DNA from: Bacilli bacterium
Lineage (GTDB): Bacteria; Bacillota_I; Bacilli_A; RF39; UBA660
NCBI GenBank assembly: GCA_017541445.1
Contig: JAFXZC010000006.1
Location: forward strand, 1 to 64,000
Direction: 5' to 3'
Length of the DNA stretch: 64,000 nt
The position numbers and the translations under genes were made by a program. The notes below the pieces were generated by a model, which saw only the letters and a list, made by a program, of their open reading frames with translations, was not told the origin of the DNA and made no database searches. Of this stretch, positions 55,213 to 64,000 are shown piece by piece (position 1 is the first letter of the stretch; every line of letters starts with the position of its first letter).

Positions 55213-57312
55213 ATGTCTATAATAAAAAAAATATACTATGCAATAATTAATTTTATAAAGATCATTATTACATTTATTATAAAAATAATAACAAGTATTT
55301 TTAATATTCAACCAAAGAATAAAAAGAAAAAAGAAGAAATAAAAATAGATAATAAAAATGTTAATAATAGTACTTCTAATAATATAGAAACATCAACAGT
55401 AACACCAATAGAATTACCAGATACTAATCCTATTCATAGTAATCCAGAAATTAATCCTGAAACAGATTCCTCAACTAACATAGAAGCTGCATTTGTTTAT
55501 AAAAAAAGTATTAATAAAGATACTAATACTAAAAACATTAATATAAGAAAAATACCATGGACTGAAGAACAACTAGATCTAATGTTTAATAAAATATTAG
55601 AAGAAGAATACGATATTGAAGTTAAATATACAAAATATTCATTAAAAGACAAAATAGAAAAATTAAAAATTAAACTACAACCAAAAATAGAAGCTAAAAT
55701 AATCTATTATGAAGCAGATAGAGAATTAAAATTACATGATGTAATGAAAAAAGTTATAATGGATGAATTAAAAGAAAAACCCATTAAAGAATTAGAAGTA
55801 TTTAAAAAGAAACCAAAAGAAGAAATTAATATTAAAGATGAAATATATATAATAGCTACTCCATCAACAAAAAAATTAAAATTGGAAGATAAACCACCTG
55901 TTATTAAACCAACACCTATTATTACTATTCCTAAAGAAGAAAAAGAAGAAATAAAAGAACAAGTACAAGAACAACCATTTATAGTAGTTCCACTCGTTCA
56001 AGAGCCACCTACTATTAACTTAAAAAAAGAAGTTGGTAATACAATAAAAGCCGCAGCAGCTATTATAACAAATGAAACATTAAATACTATAGATACTATA
56101 ATTAGTACTCCAAAAGAAGAAAAGAAACCAATTACTAAACAAGAGCCTGTTGCAACACCAGATCTTAATGAAGAAATAAAAGAACAAATAGAACCTAAAG
56201 AAGAAAAAATTGATTTAAGACCAATATTAATTGATATAAAACCAAATGAACAAGTTCCTGATGTAGAACAATTAATACAAAAAAAAGAAGAAACTATTAA
56301 AGAAGAGAAAAAACAAAAGGAAAACAAGCAAGAAGAACCAAAACAACCAGAAAAAATGAAAGAAGAAGAACCAATTGCTATTAAAGTAGTTCCTATTATT
56401 AATTTAAATCCTATTGTAAGAGAAGAACAAGAGATAGAAAAAGATTTAGATTATGAAATAGAAAAAGAAGAATTAGAAGATAAAGATTATGACTCTATAG
56501 AAGAAAGAATTAATAAATTATTAGAACAATTAGAATTATTCTTAGTCAAAAATGAAAAAGTATTAACAACAAGACAAAAAAATAAAATATATAATGAACA
56601 AGAAAGATTAAGAAATATAAAAAATAGCCTTCATAATCACAAAGAACAAGATATTAGTAATGAAGCTATTTCACTAGAAGAAGAAATAACTAAAGAAGAA
56701 TTTACTGGTTTAAAAAAAGAATTACAAAAAATGAAACTAGATCATCAAATAGATTTACAAGATAATTTACTTAGTAAAGTAGAAGATCTAGATAATTTAA
56801 CTAAATCACAAGCAGATGAAATAGAAAAAAGATTAATAAAGCAAAAATTGAAAAGAGCTTTAAGAGCTGTAGAAATACCAGCTATTTTATCATTACCATT
56901 TATTAGAAATAAATATTTTAGATATTTTACAGCAGGACTATTTGTAACAAATCATTTTAACTTCTTAAATGGCATTTTAAGACACCAAACAGCTAATATT
57001 ACTCTTCCAGATATAAATAGTATCAGACAAGGAAGAGATGCCTTAAGCAACGCTATAAACCTAAATTATGAAAATATAGAATATCTTAATTATTTAGAAC
57101 AAGAAGCACTAAAAAAGCATCCTGCATTAGCTCATGATAGTGAATATTTATTATATATAAATAACATAAGATATAATTTAAGTATTAATTATAATAAGTT
57201 ATTAAGAAAACAACAATCTATTGATAGACATCTAGCTAGAATTAATCAAAATGCAAAAAAATTAAAAAGAAAAAGATATTATCAAGATATTAATGGACAA
57301 CCAACACAATAA
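55213..57312 (+). CDS. Membrane-associated coiled-coil/disordered protein (699 aa)
   Basis: Hydrophobic/amphipathic N-terminal segment (about 4-32), a long Lys/Glu/Pro-rich probably disordered middle, a coiled coil (about 440-570), a hydrophobic helical patch near residues 590-620, and a basic C-terminus. Start at 55213 after AGGTGA; the GTG three codons earlier lies in that site. No family recognised. Follows the candidate structured RNA. Confidence 0.72.
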   Translation: MSIIKKIYYAIINFIKIIITFIIKIITSIFNIQPKNKKKKEEIKIDNKNVNNSTSNNIETSTVTPIELPDTNPIHSNPEINPETDSSTNIEAAFVYKKSINKDTNTKNINIRKIPWTEEQLDLMFNKILEEEYDIEVKYTKYSLKDKIEKLKIKLQPKIEAKIIYYEADRELKLHDVMKKVIMDELKEKPIKELEVFKKKPKEEINIKDEIYIIATPSTKKLKLEDKPPVIKPTPIITIPKEEKEEIKEQVQEQPFIVVPLVQEPPTINLKKEVGNTIKAAAAIITNETLNTIDTIISTPKEEKKPITKQEPVATPDLNEEIKEQIEPKEEKIDLRPILIDIKPNEQVPDVEQLIQKKEETIKEEKKQKENKQEEPKQPEKMKEEEPIAIKVVPIINLNPIVREEQEIEKDLDYEIEKEELEDKDYDSIEERINKLLEQLELFLVKNEKVLTTRQKNKIYNEQERLRNIKNSLHNHKEQDISNEAISLEEEITKEEFTGLKKELQKMKLDHQIDLQDNLLSKVEDLDNLTKSQADEIEKRLIKQKLKRALRAVEIPAILSLPFIRNKYFRYFTAGLFVTNHFNFLNGILRHQTANITLPDINSIRQGRDALSNAINLNYENIEYLNYLEQEALKKHPALAHDSEYLLYINNIRYNLSINYNKLLRKQQSIDRHLARINQNAKKLKRKRYYQDINGQPTQ

Positions 57313-57340
57313 AAGAGAAGTATTTACTACTTCTCTTCTT
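57313..57340. terminator. Bidirectional terminator
   Basis: AGAGAAGTA pairs with TACTTCTCT between the convergent genes, with T runs on both sides. Confidence 0.65.
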
Positions 57341-60300
57341 TTTGACTTAATTCTTTATAATAATTATATCTCTTTCTAGCGTCCTCTTTATTTAATTCTA
57401 ACATTTCTTTAGCAGCTTCAGGATTCTTCTTCAATAAACTATTATATCTAACTTCATTCTTTAATAATTCTTCATATTTATCAAAATCAGGTTCTCTACT
57501 ATCTAAATATACTTTATCCTCTTCAGGATTATATCTCATTAATTCAGTATATCCACAATCAACAACTAATTTTTGTTCTGCAGAACTATTACCCATACCA
57601 CCTTTTATACCTTGTTCAATACATGGACAATAAGCAATTATTATAGATGGACCATTATGCATTTCAGCTTCTTTAAATGCTTTTATAGTTTGCATGAAAT
57701 TACTACCTAAAGAAACATTAGCAACATAACAATTAGGATAACTCATAGCTATCTTAAATAAATCTTTCTTAGCAGTTTTCTTACCACCAGCAGCAAATTG
57801 AGCAACTTGACCTATTCTAGAAGATTTACTAGCTTGACCACCAGTATTAGAATAAACTTCTGTATCAAGAACTAAAATATTAACATTTTCACCACTACTC
57901 AAAACATGATCTATTCCACCAAAACCGATGTCATATGCCCATCCATCTCCACCTAGAGTCCAAACACTTCTAGCAGGAACATAATCAATTAAATCTCTTA
58001 ATTCATTAGGTATATTCTTCTTATCTAAATCTTTCTTAATAGAATAAGTAATATCAAAATCTTCTCTATTATCTAACCATTTATTAAATAATTCTTTAAC
58101 ATCATTAGATACTTTATCAAGATTATCTCTCATTATTTTTTCTACTCTATCTCTAGATTTATTAAAGCTCATTAATATACCATAACCAAATTCAGCATTA
58201 TCTTCAAATAAACTATTAGCCCAAGGAATACTATATGGTGTAGATGGAGCACTACCTCCATAAATAGAACTACATCCAGTAGCATTAGCTATAACTAATT
58301 TATCACCAAATAATTGAGTTAATAATTTAACATATGGAGTTTCACCACATCCAGCACATGATCCACTAAATTCAAATTTAGTTTTTTCAAATTGACTACC
58401 TTTAACACTAAATTTATCAAATAATCCTTTAGGATTTTCATATTTTTCAAAATAATGTTGTGCTTCCTTTTGCTTCTCTTCATCATATTTACCAAATGAT
58501 AGAGCTTTCTCTCCACCTTTACCTAAACATGCATTAATACATAAACCACAACTTGTACAATCAGCTTCAGATACTTCAATAACAAAGTTATATTCTGGTT
58601 TACCTAATAAAGGAATACCTTTATTCTTATCAGTAATAGCAAATGGTCTAATTACTGCATGTGGACAAACTATAGCACATTGACCACATTCAATACATTT
58701 ACTACTATCCCATTTAGGAACATATGTAGATACTTTTCTCTTTTCATTCTTAGATAATCCACAAGGGAATGTACCATCTCTAAATGGAACTAATTTACTA
58801 ACAGGAAGATTATCTCCCTTTCTAGCATTTATAATATCAAATATATTTTCATCTTTAACTTCTTCATCATTCTTTAAAGAAAGACTTTCTTTATTTAATT
58901 TTAAGTTAGCTAAAGCTTCAGAAACAGCTTTCTTATTAGCATTTATTACTTCATCACCTTTAGCTTCAAATTGTTTCTCAATACTATGATTTAATACATT
59001 TAAAGCATCTGGATAATCTAATAAATGTAACATAACCATTTCCATTATCTTACTTATTTTACCTTTAATACCAGCATTTAAAGCAATATCTTCAGCATTA
59101 ATAGTATAGAACTTAATATGTCTCTTATTAATAATCTTTTTAACATTATTAGGTAAATAATCATTCATATTATCATGAATAGTATTTAATACTAAAGTAC
59201 CATTATCTTTAATACTACTTAACATATCAAATTTAAATAAATATTCTTCTTTAGTAATAACAACTAATTCAGGATTAGTAGTATAGAATGGAGCATTAAT
59301 TGGTTTATCACTAATTCTTAAATTACAAATAGTAACTCCACCACTCTTTTTAGAATCATATTCATTATAACTTTGAACAAACTTATCAGTACCACCACCT
59401 ATTATTTTCATAATATCTTTACTAGTACTAACCATACCATCAGAACCAAATCCATATATTTTAATTTCTCTAGCTCCAATATCTAAACTATAATCATATT
59501 CTTCTAAACTTAAATTAGTAACATCATCTTTAATACCAATAGTAAAATTATCTTTTAATTGTTTACTAAGCATTTGATAAACACTATATATATTACCTGG
59601 TGTAGTATTCTTACTAGATAAACCATATCTACCACCAACTATTTTAATATTCTTATTCTTTAATGCACTAACTACATCTAAATATAATGGTTCACCACTA
59701 GAACCAGCTTCTTTAGTTCTATCTAAAACAGCTATTCTTTGAACACTATTAGGTAAAACATTTAATAAATAATCTTTACTAAATGGTCTATATAAATGAA
59801 CTTCTACTAAACCAATCTTTCTACCTTTTTTAACTAAATCATTAACAACAAGTTTAATAGTATCACAAACACTACCCATAGCAACTATTACATCAGTAGC
59901 ATTCTTATCACCATAATAATTAAATGGTTTATAATCTTTACCAGTTAATTTACTAATTTCAGACATATATTTATTAACTATATCTGGCATTGCATTATAT
60001 AATTCATTTCTAGCTTCAACTGATTGAAAATAAATATCTTCATTTTCAGCCATACCTTTTTGAATACCAGCATCTACATTTAACATTCTATGTTTAAAAT
60101 CATTAATCTTTTTATAATTAACTAATTTCTTTAAATCTTCTTCTTCTAATTCTTGTACTTTATTAACTTCATGACTTGTTCTAAATCCATCAAAGAAATG
60201 AACAAATGGTAAACTACCTTCAATAGCACTTAAATGTGCAACAGCAGCCATATGATTAGCTTCTTCTACATTAGTAGCAGCTAACATACAGAAACCAGTA

Positions 60301-60695
60301 CCACGAGTTGCATATACATCACTATGATCTCCAAAAATAGATAAAGCATGTGTAGCAATTGTTCTAGCAGCAACATGTATTACTGCAGGTAAACACTCAC
60401 CAGCTATCTTATACATATTTGGAATCATTAATAATAAACCTTGTGAAGCAGTAAAAGTACTAGCTAAACTACCAGCAAGTAATGAACCATGTAACGTACC
60501 AGCAGCACCTGCTTCACTTTGCATTTCTATTACCTTTACTTTATCTCCAAAAATATTATTTCTATCACTATTACTAATAACATCTACTTCAGCAGCCATA
60601 GGACTACTTGGAGTAATAGGATAAATACTAGCTATCTCACTAAAAAGATAAGCAACATCAGCACAAGCTTTATTTCCATCTATAATTTTATACAT
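57327..60695 (-). CDS. nifJ: Pyruvate:ferredoxin (flavodoxin) oxidoreductase
   Basis: Converts pyruvate and CoA to acetyl-CoA and CO2, reducing ferredoxin or flavodoxin. One polypeptide of 1122 residues holds the pyrimidine-binding domain (YPITPSSPMAAEVD), the gamma-like domain, two [4Fe-4S] sets (CIECGQCAIVCPHAV and CTSCGLCINACLG), and the thiamine-diphosphate domain (GDGWAYDIGFGGIDH, NTGGQASK). Start at 60695, seven bases after AGGAGG; an ATG two codons earlier is too close. Indicates anaerobic fermentation. Confidence 0.96.
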   Translation of the reverse strand: MYKIIDGNKACADVAYLFSEIASIYPITPSSPMAAEVDVISNSDRNNIFGDKVKVIEMQSEAGAAGTLHGSLLAGSLASTFTASQGLLLMIPNMYKIAGECLPAVIHVAARTIATHALSIFGDHSDVYATRGTGFCMLAATNVEEANHMAAVAHLSAIEGSLPFVHFFDGFRTSHEVNKVQELEEEDLKKLVNYKKINDFKHRMLNVDAGIQKGMAENEDIYFQSVEARNELYNAMPDIVNKYMSEISKLTGKDYKPFNYYGDKNATDVIVAMGSVCDTIKLVVNDLVKKGRKIGLVEVHLYRPFSKDYLLNVLPNSVQRIAVLDRTKEAGSSGEPLYLDVVSALKNKNIKIVGGRYGLSSKNTTPGNIYSVYQMLSKQLKDNFTIGIKDDVTNLSLEEYDYSLDIGAREIKIYGFGSDGMVSTSKDIMKIIGGGTDKFVQSYNEYDSKKSGGVTICNLRISDKPINAPFYTTNPELVVITKEEYLFKFDMLSSIKDNGTLVLNTIHDNMNDYLPNNVKKIINKRHIKFYTINAEDIALNAGIKGKISKIMEMVMLHLLDYPDALNVLNHSIEKQFEAKGDEVINANKKAVSEALANLKLNKESLSLKNDEEVKDENIFDIINARKGDNLPVSKLVPFRDGTFPCGLSKNEKRKVSTYVPKWDSSKCIECGQCAIVCPHAVIRPFAITDKNKGIPLLGKPEYNFVIEVSEADCTSCGLCINACLGKGGEKALSFGKYDEEKQKEAQHYFEKYENPKGLFDKFSVKGSQFEKTKFEFSGSCAGCGETPYVKLLTQLFGDKLVIANATGCSSIYGGSAPSTPYSIPWANSLFEDNAEFGYGILMSFNKSRDRVEKIMRDNLDKVSNDVKELFNKWLDNREDFDITYSIKKDLDKKNIPNELRDLIDYVPARSVWTLGGDGWAYDIGFGGIDHVLSSGENVNILVLDTEVYSNTGGQASKSSRIGQVAQFAAGGKKTAKKDLFKIAMSYPNCYVANVSLGSNFMQTIKAFKEAEMHNGPSIIIAYCPCIEQGIKGGMGNSSAEQKLVVDCGYTELMRYNPEEDKVYLDSREPDFDKYEELLKNEVRYNSLLKKNPEAAKEMLELNKEDARKRYNYYKELSQKEEK

Positions 60696-60713
60696 TTCCA
60701 TACCTCCTATACA

Positions 60714-62009
60714 CTATAACATTTCACTTGGAATGTACTCTTTACCAAACAATTCAACTTGTTGATCAAATATTCTCTCATATATCTTATTTACTTGATT
60801 AATCCAATTAATATGTAAACCATTAGGATCATTATCTAAATCTACCTGACAATGTAATTTAGCCATTTCTTCTACAGTATTAGCATCATTATACCTATAA
60901 CTCTTAACTCTTAATATAGTTTCAATAATACCTTCTTCATAAGTACAAAATTCTATTAAATTACCATCTTTTCTTAAATTAGCAGGATTATTCTTAATCT
61001 TTAATTCATCACTATTCCATCCTGTTTCTGTTTCTATAATAGCATACACTAAACAAGGATCTTCTGAAAATAAATTACAATAATCACCAATAAGTTTTAT
61101 ATATGATCCATCTTCAAAACTACCAACAGTAACATAATCTTCATTACCTACTAATTGTTCTAAACTTAGACCATATTTACCAGGATCTATTTTTAAATCT
61201 CTTAAGAAGAATATAACTAATTGTTCATAACTATTTGCAAATACTTTACTTTCACAAAAATATAAATCTTTACAAGCAAATTCTTCATTAAATTCTTCAC
61301 TAGTAAAATTATCTGTTACTTCTTTTAATTTTTCAAAAGCAATATCCGAATTCAAATGAAATACTTTAGCATATTTATCTACATAATATTTCATCTCATC
61401 TACTATTATAGAAATAATATCTTCATCTGTATCATCCATATCAATATTATTGCTACTATTTATTACTTCTTCAGAAGTCTCATTTTCTTTAATTTCTTCA
61501 TCTATTGAATCATTACCATCCACTACTGAAATAGGTTCTTCAACTAAAGGAGTATCCGCTTCACTTAATTTTCTACCTACAACACTAACATCTTTAAAAC
61601 TAGCACCAACTGCAAATATATTCATACCCATTATTTCTAATTTTTTAAATTTAAATGTAGTTTTAGGTCTCAACATATAATTATGTCCATCATTATATAA
61701 TTGTTCAGTCATTAGTCTAAAAGTTTTTCCTTCTTTATGTTCTACAACAGGTTCTTTATCAACTTTCTCAACAACCAATTTAGAAGCTTTTTTACTCTTA
61801 GAAGAATAATATTTATTACTAACAACAGGATTCTTATACTTCTTATTATTCTTTATAACAACACCTTTAGCAATATTAGGATCATTAAAATACTTTCTAG
61901 CAGCTAATATTTCATCAGGTCTCATTAAAAACATTTCACCATTGTTATAATCCCAATATCTTCCATTAGCTAATATATACTTTGGATTTAATCTTTTAAC
62001 ATTAATCAT
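60714..62009 (-). CDS. Large protein with C-terminal glucosaminidase/lysozyme-like domain (431 aa)
   Basis: No signal peptide or membrane helix. N-terminal 150 residues basic, then an acidic disordered linker (about 165-210), a helical section, and a C-terminal domain (about 310-420) with the pattern of FlgJ/glucosaminidase-type enzymes: IIETETGW with a catalytic-type Glu, NNPANLR, FCTYEEGI-T, and W-NQVNKIYERI. AGGTGAT precedes the ATG. Export route unknown. It starts 19 bases upstream of nifJ. Confidence 0.72.
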   Translation of the reverse strand: MINVKRLNPKYILANGRYWDYNNGEMFLMRPDEILAARKYFNDPNIAKGVVIKNNKKYKNPVVSNKYYSSKSKKASKLVVEKVDKEPVVEHKEGKTFRLMTEQLYNDGHNYMLRPKTTFKFKKLEIMGMNIFAVGASFKDVSVVGRKLSEADTPLVEEPISVVDGNDSIDEEIKENETSEEVINSSNNIDMDDTDEDIISIIVDEMKYYVDKYAKVFHLNSDIAFEKLKEVTDNFTSEEFNEEFACKDLYFCESKVFANSYEQLVIFFLRDLKIDPGKYGLSLEQLVGNEDYVTVGSFEDGSYIKLIGDYCNLFSEDPCLVYAIIETETGWNSDELKIKNNPANLRKDGNLIEFCTYEEGIIETILRVKSYRYNDANTVEEMAKLHCQVDLDNDPNGLHINWINQVNKIYERIFDQQVELFGKEYIPSEML

Positions 62010-62026
62010 AAAGTATCACCTATTAT

Positions 62027-62035
62027 ATTATAACA
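62027..62035 (-). promoter_or_regulatory. Extended -10 of the 431-aa gene
   Basis: TGTTATAAT on the minus strand, followed by ATAATAGGTGAT and the ATG at 62009. Confidence 0.55.
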
Positions 62036-62039
62036 TAAT

Positions 62040-62060
62040 AAAAGAGAATTACTTCTCTTT
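62040..62060 (-). terminator. Terminator of the gtrA-like gene
   Basis: On the minus strand AGAGAA pairs with TTCTCT, followed by TTTTATTATG. Confidence 0.55.
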
Positions 62061-62492
62061 AAATACAAATATTTTACTAAAAATATAATTAAATATAATT
62101 ACAAGTACTTGAACTACTAAAGTCCATATAATAACCCATATATTACTATCTAATTTTAACAAAGTAATAAAGAACCACATTAAAAACATTTCCATTAATA
62201 AAGTAGTTATTCTAGAAATAAAGAACTTAATAAACTCTTTTATTTTCTTATTCTTACTCTTAAAAACAAATATTCTATTACAAATATATGCAAATATAAA
62301 TGCAACTATCCAAGAAATAATAACTGCTATTTGTAATTGAAATGCATTATCAGGATCAAATATAGTAAATAATAATAACCATTTAACACCAACATTTATA
62401 AATGTTGCTAAACCACCAGCTATTAAATAATTCCATAGTTCTTCATTTTTATGATAAATACCCCAACCCCAATTCCAAAACTTCTTAATCAT
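62049..62492 (-). CDS. GtrA family membrane protein
   Basis: 147 residues, four helices, with the PF04138 opening W-YLIAGGLATFINVGVKW and the internal FAYICNRIFVF. GtrA-type proteins are proposed to flip or handle polyprenyl-linked sugars. Overlaps the HAD gene end by eight bases; a GT2 gene lies upstream. Supports a glycan/lipid decoration group. Confidence 0.88.
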   Translation of the reverse strand: MIKKFWNWGWGIYHKNEELWNYLIAGGLATFINVGVKWLLLFTIFDPDNAFQLQIAVIISWIVAFIFAYICNRIFVFKSKNKKIKEFIKFFISRITTLLMEMFLMWFFITLLKLDSNIWVIIWTLVVQVLVIIFNYIFSKIFVFKEK

Positions 62493-63054
62493 AATATTTT
62501 TTAACTATATCTCCTTTTACTAAATATCCTTCTTTAGCTTCTTCTATTAAAGGTAAATCATGTTTAGAATCAGTATACATTTTATCAATAATCCCTTTAG
62601 GATACTTTTCATAAAACATCTTAACTTTCTCTTTACCATGACAATTTAAACCAATTACTTGACCCGTCTTAGTATCATAAGTAGTTGCAAATAAATCATA
62701 TACTTTATACTTATCAGCAATATATTGTAACCAAAAATATCCACTAGCACTAATTATAATATCTCTACTATGAGTTTGTTTCTTAGTCCAAAAATTCTTT
62801 AACTTCTTTTCATGACCTTTCCAAAATTCTAAAACAAATTTATCCATATCATCTACATATTGTACAAACGAAAACATAACACTTTTCATTTTTGTTTTAT
62901 CAGTCAAATGTAATAAATATAATAAACCATACCATAACATTTTAGGTATTCTAAGTATTTGTTTAGGACATTTTTTTAAACCAAATAAAACTAAATCAAC
63001 ACCACTATCTCCATCATAAATAGTACCATCAAAATCATATAAATCAAATTTCAT
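62485..63054 (-). CDS. HAD-superfamily phosphatase (IB subclass)
   Basis: Motif I YDFDGTIYDGDS, motif II SASGY, motif III-IV with K and MYTDSKHDLPL give a complete HAD active site, with a helical cap as in PSP-like IB enzymes. 189 residues. Start at 63054 after GAGGTGA; the open frame upstream lies in the leader. Between a GT2 and a GtrA gene, so the substrate may be a lipid or sugar phosphate (inference). Confidence 0.88.
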   Translation of the reverse strand: MKFDLYDFDGTIYDGDSGVDLVLFGLKKCPKQILRIPKMLWYGLLYLLHLTDKTKMKSVMFSFVQYVDDMDKFVLEFWKGHEKKLKNFWTKKQTHSRDIIISASGYFWLQYIADKYKVYDLFATTYDTKTGQVIGLNCHGKEKVKMFYEKYPKGIIDKMYTDSKHDLPLIEEAKEGYLVKGDIVKKYYD

Positions 63055-63076
63055 GTTACTCACCTCAAGTAAATAT

Positions 63077-63085
63077 ATTATAACA
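63077..63085 (-). promoter_or_regulatory. Extended -10 of the HAD gene
   Basis: TGTTATAAT on the minus strand, followed by AGGTGA and the ATG at 63054. Confidence 0.5.
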
Positions 63086-63113
63086 AAAAAATGAATAGCA
63101 TTTCTACTATTCA
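63085..63113 (-). terminator. Terminator of the GT2 gene
   Basis: On the minus strand ATGAATAG pairs with CTATTCAT, followed by a T run. Confidence 0.6.
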
Positions 63114-64000
63114 TCTTTATATTTAGGAAATAAAACAAAATATTTCATTTTATTAAAGAATTTATCAAATTTAACAAGATTTTCTTCTTCTCTTTTTTTC
63201 ATTTCAAGATCATTATACATTTCTGCAAACATTATTCTTCTTTTAATATACTTTCTTTTAATAATACCTATATAATATCTTGCATCTCTTATATGCATTC
63301 TTTTTATAGTTTCTAATAATATTCGTTCATGTTCATTTTGCATATTAATCATTTTTTCTAAATTATTACTTTGACTTGTTATACTTCCTTTAGTATAAAT
63401 ATAATTAAATAACTTTTCATCTATATAATATGCATCATAATAATACAACATAGGCAAAATAATTTGCCAATTCTGACCTTGTCTAGATTCATAAATATCT
63501 CTATTCTTTACTACCTTATCAAAAGCAGATGTTCTAATCATTGCACATCCAAAATGAAAATTTTTTTCTACTATAGCATTAATAAACAATCTTTTCTTAA
63601 ATTTATCAGTATTACCGTCAGAAAAATATGCATAAGGCTTACTCATATCTTCTTCATTCCATAAACAGCCATCACACCTAACAACATTACAATCTGGATT
63701 TTTAATAAATACTTCAACGTTTTTTTCAACATATTCATTTTCATAATAATTATCACAATCCAACCAACAAAAGAAATCACCAGTCATTAATTTAAGACCA
63801 GTATTAATTGCACTTCCTAATCCGCCATTTTTCTTTTTCTTATAAATAACTTTAAAACCATGTTTTTTTAAAGAAGATATTTTCTTTTTTATCATTTCTT
63901 CCGTCTTATCAGTTGATCCATCATTAATAAAAACTAATTCAATATTCTTATATGTTTGTTTCATTATCTTTTTAAAGTAATTATCTAGAAACCTTTCAAC
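63107..64000 (-). CDS. GT2 family glycosyltransferase, 5' end outside the window
   Basis: The frame is open to base 64000: the codons upstream of the first ATG (63964) read on as ...FLDNYFKKI before KQTYKNIEL, the usual context of a GT2 enzyme, so the real start lies beyond the window. Nucleotide-binding region VFINDGSTDKTEEM, the DxD-type motif WLDCDN, then GG-GSAINTGL. C-terminal part is helical and basic. Upstream of the HAD and GtrA genes. Donor and acceptor unknown. Confidence 0.9.
   Translation of the reverse strand, partial: VERFLDNYFKKIMKQTYKNIELVFINDGSTDKTEEMIKKKISSLKKHGFKVIYKKKKNGGLGSAINTGLKLMTGDFFCWLDCDNYYENEYVEKNVEVFIKNPDCNVVRCDGCLWNEEDMSKPYAYFSDGNTDKFKKRLFINAIVEKNFHFGCAMIRTSAFDKVVKNRDIYESRQGQNWQIILPMLYYYDAYYIDEKLFNYIYTKGSITSQSNNLEKMINMQNEHERILLETIKRMHIRDARYYIGIIKRKYIKRRIMFAEMYNDLEMKKREEENLVKFDKFFNKMKYFVLFPKYKDE

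Noticed and set aside
1..64000. Genetic code 4 (TGA read as Trp), as in Mycoplasma
   Set aside because: TGA terminates genes at 41409 and 44439, and tryptophans are TGG.

Overview
The window is strongly AT-rich chromosomal DNA with tightly packed genes, almost all on the minus strand. It uses the standard bacterial code: tryptophan is TGG, and TGA ends genes such as those finishing at 41409 and 44439. Three aminoacyl-tRNA synthetase units carry T-box leaders, and the gene content includes thymidine kinase, YtxH and DUF948 proteins, YfhO, NPxTG-anchored surface proteins and pyruvate:ferredoxin oxidoreductase. Together this suggests an anaerobic, low-GC Gram-positive of the Bacilli/Mollicutes-like type, probably an uncultured gut lineage (RF39-like or Erysipelotrichia-like). 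The taxonomic placement is inference. No tRNA, rRNA, CRISPR array, integrase or transposase was seen.

Region by region. 1-6.1 kb: an operon for a membrane-anchored protein, a giant cysteine-rich secreted protein and a small membrane protein, next to a divergent thioredoxin-like lipoprotein. 6.3-8.2 kb: plus-strand lipoprotein, metallophosphoesterase-like and EIIB-like genes, the last two with changed active-site residues. 8.2-9.6 kb: tyrS with a short T-box. 9.6-17.9 kb: a cadherin-repeat surface protein; an envelope operon (lipoprotein, disordered protein, DUF948, YtxH); trmB; a GT-C-type membrane protein; tdk; and a Nudix-wHTH regulator with a palindrome in its promoter. 17.9-20.2 kb: four small envelope-type proteins. 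20.3-23.3 kb: T-box, membrane protein and leuS. 23.3-29.4 kb: a SHOCT-like protein, a GH31 protein with substituted catalytic residues, a TIGR01212 radical SAM protein, a DUF5662-GNAT fusion and an HExxH protein.

29.4-34.7 kb is the most unusual accessory block: four small WXG100-like proteins, a membrane protein with exactly twenty 23-residue repeats, and an LXG-like protein, with a candidate small RNA at its edge. 34.8-39.7 kb follows with a cohesin-like, cadherin-repeat, membrane-anchored protein beside a papain-family protease that ends in a dockerin. This is a possible two-gene docking system on the cell surface.

39.8-54.9 kb is mostly housekeeping: pgeF, flavodoxin, rdgB, a MacAB-like ABC exporter, T-box-controlled gltX, two NPxTG surface paralogs, recG and yfhO. 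55.07-55.17 kb holds a second candidate structured RNA. The rest has a large disordered/coiled-coil protein, pyruvate:ferredoxin oxidoreductase, a protein with a possible glucosaminidase-like domain, and a GT2 / HAD / GtrA group that probably serves surface glycan or lipid decoration. Many units share a compact signal: an extended -10 (TGnTATAAT) followed within about 5-15 bases by AGGTGA and the start codon, which implies very short 5' leaders.
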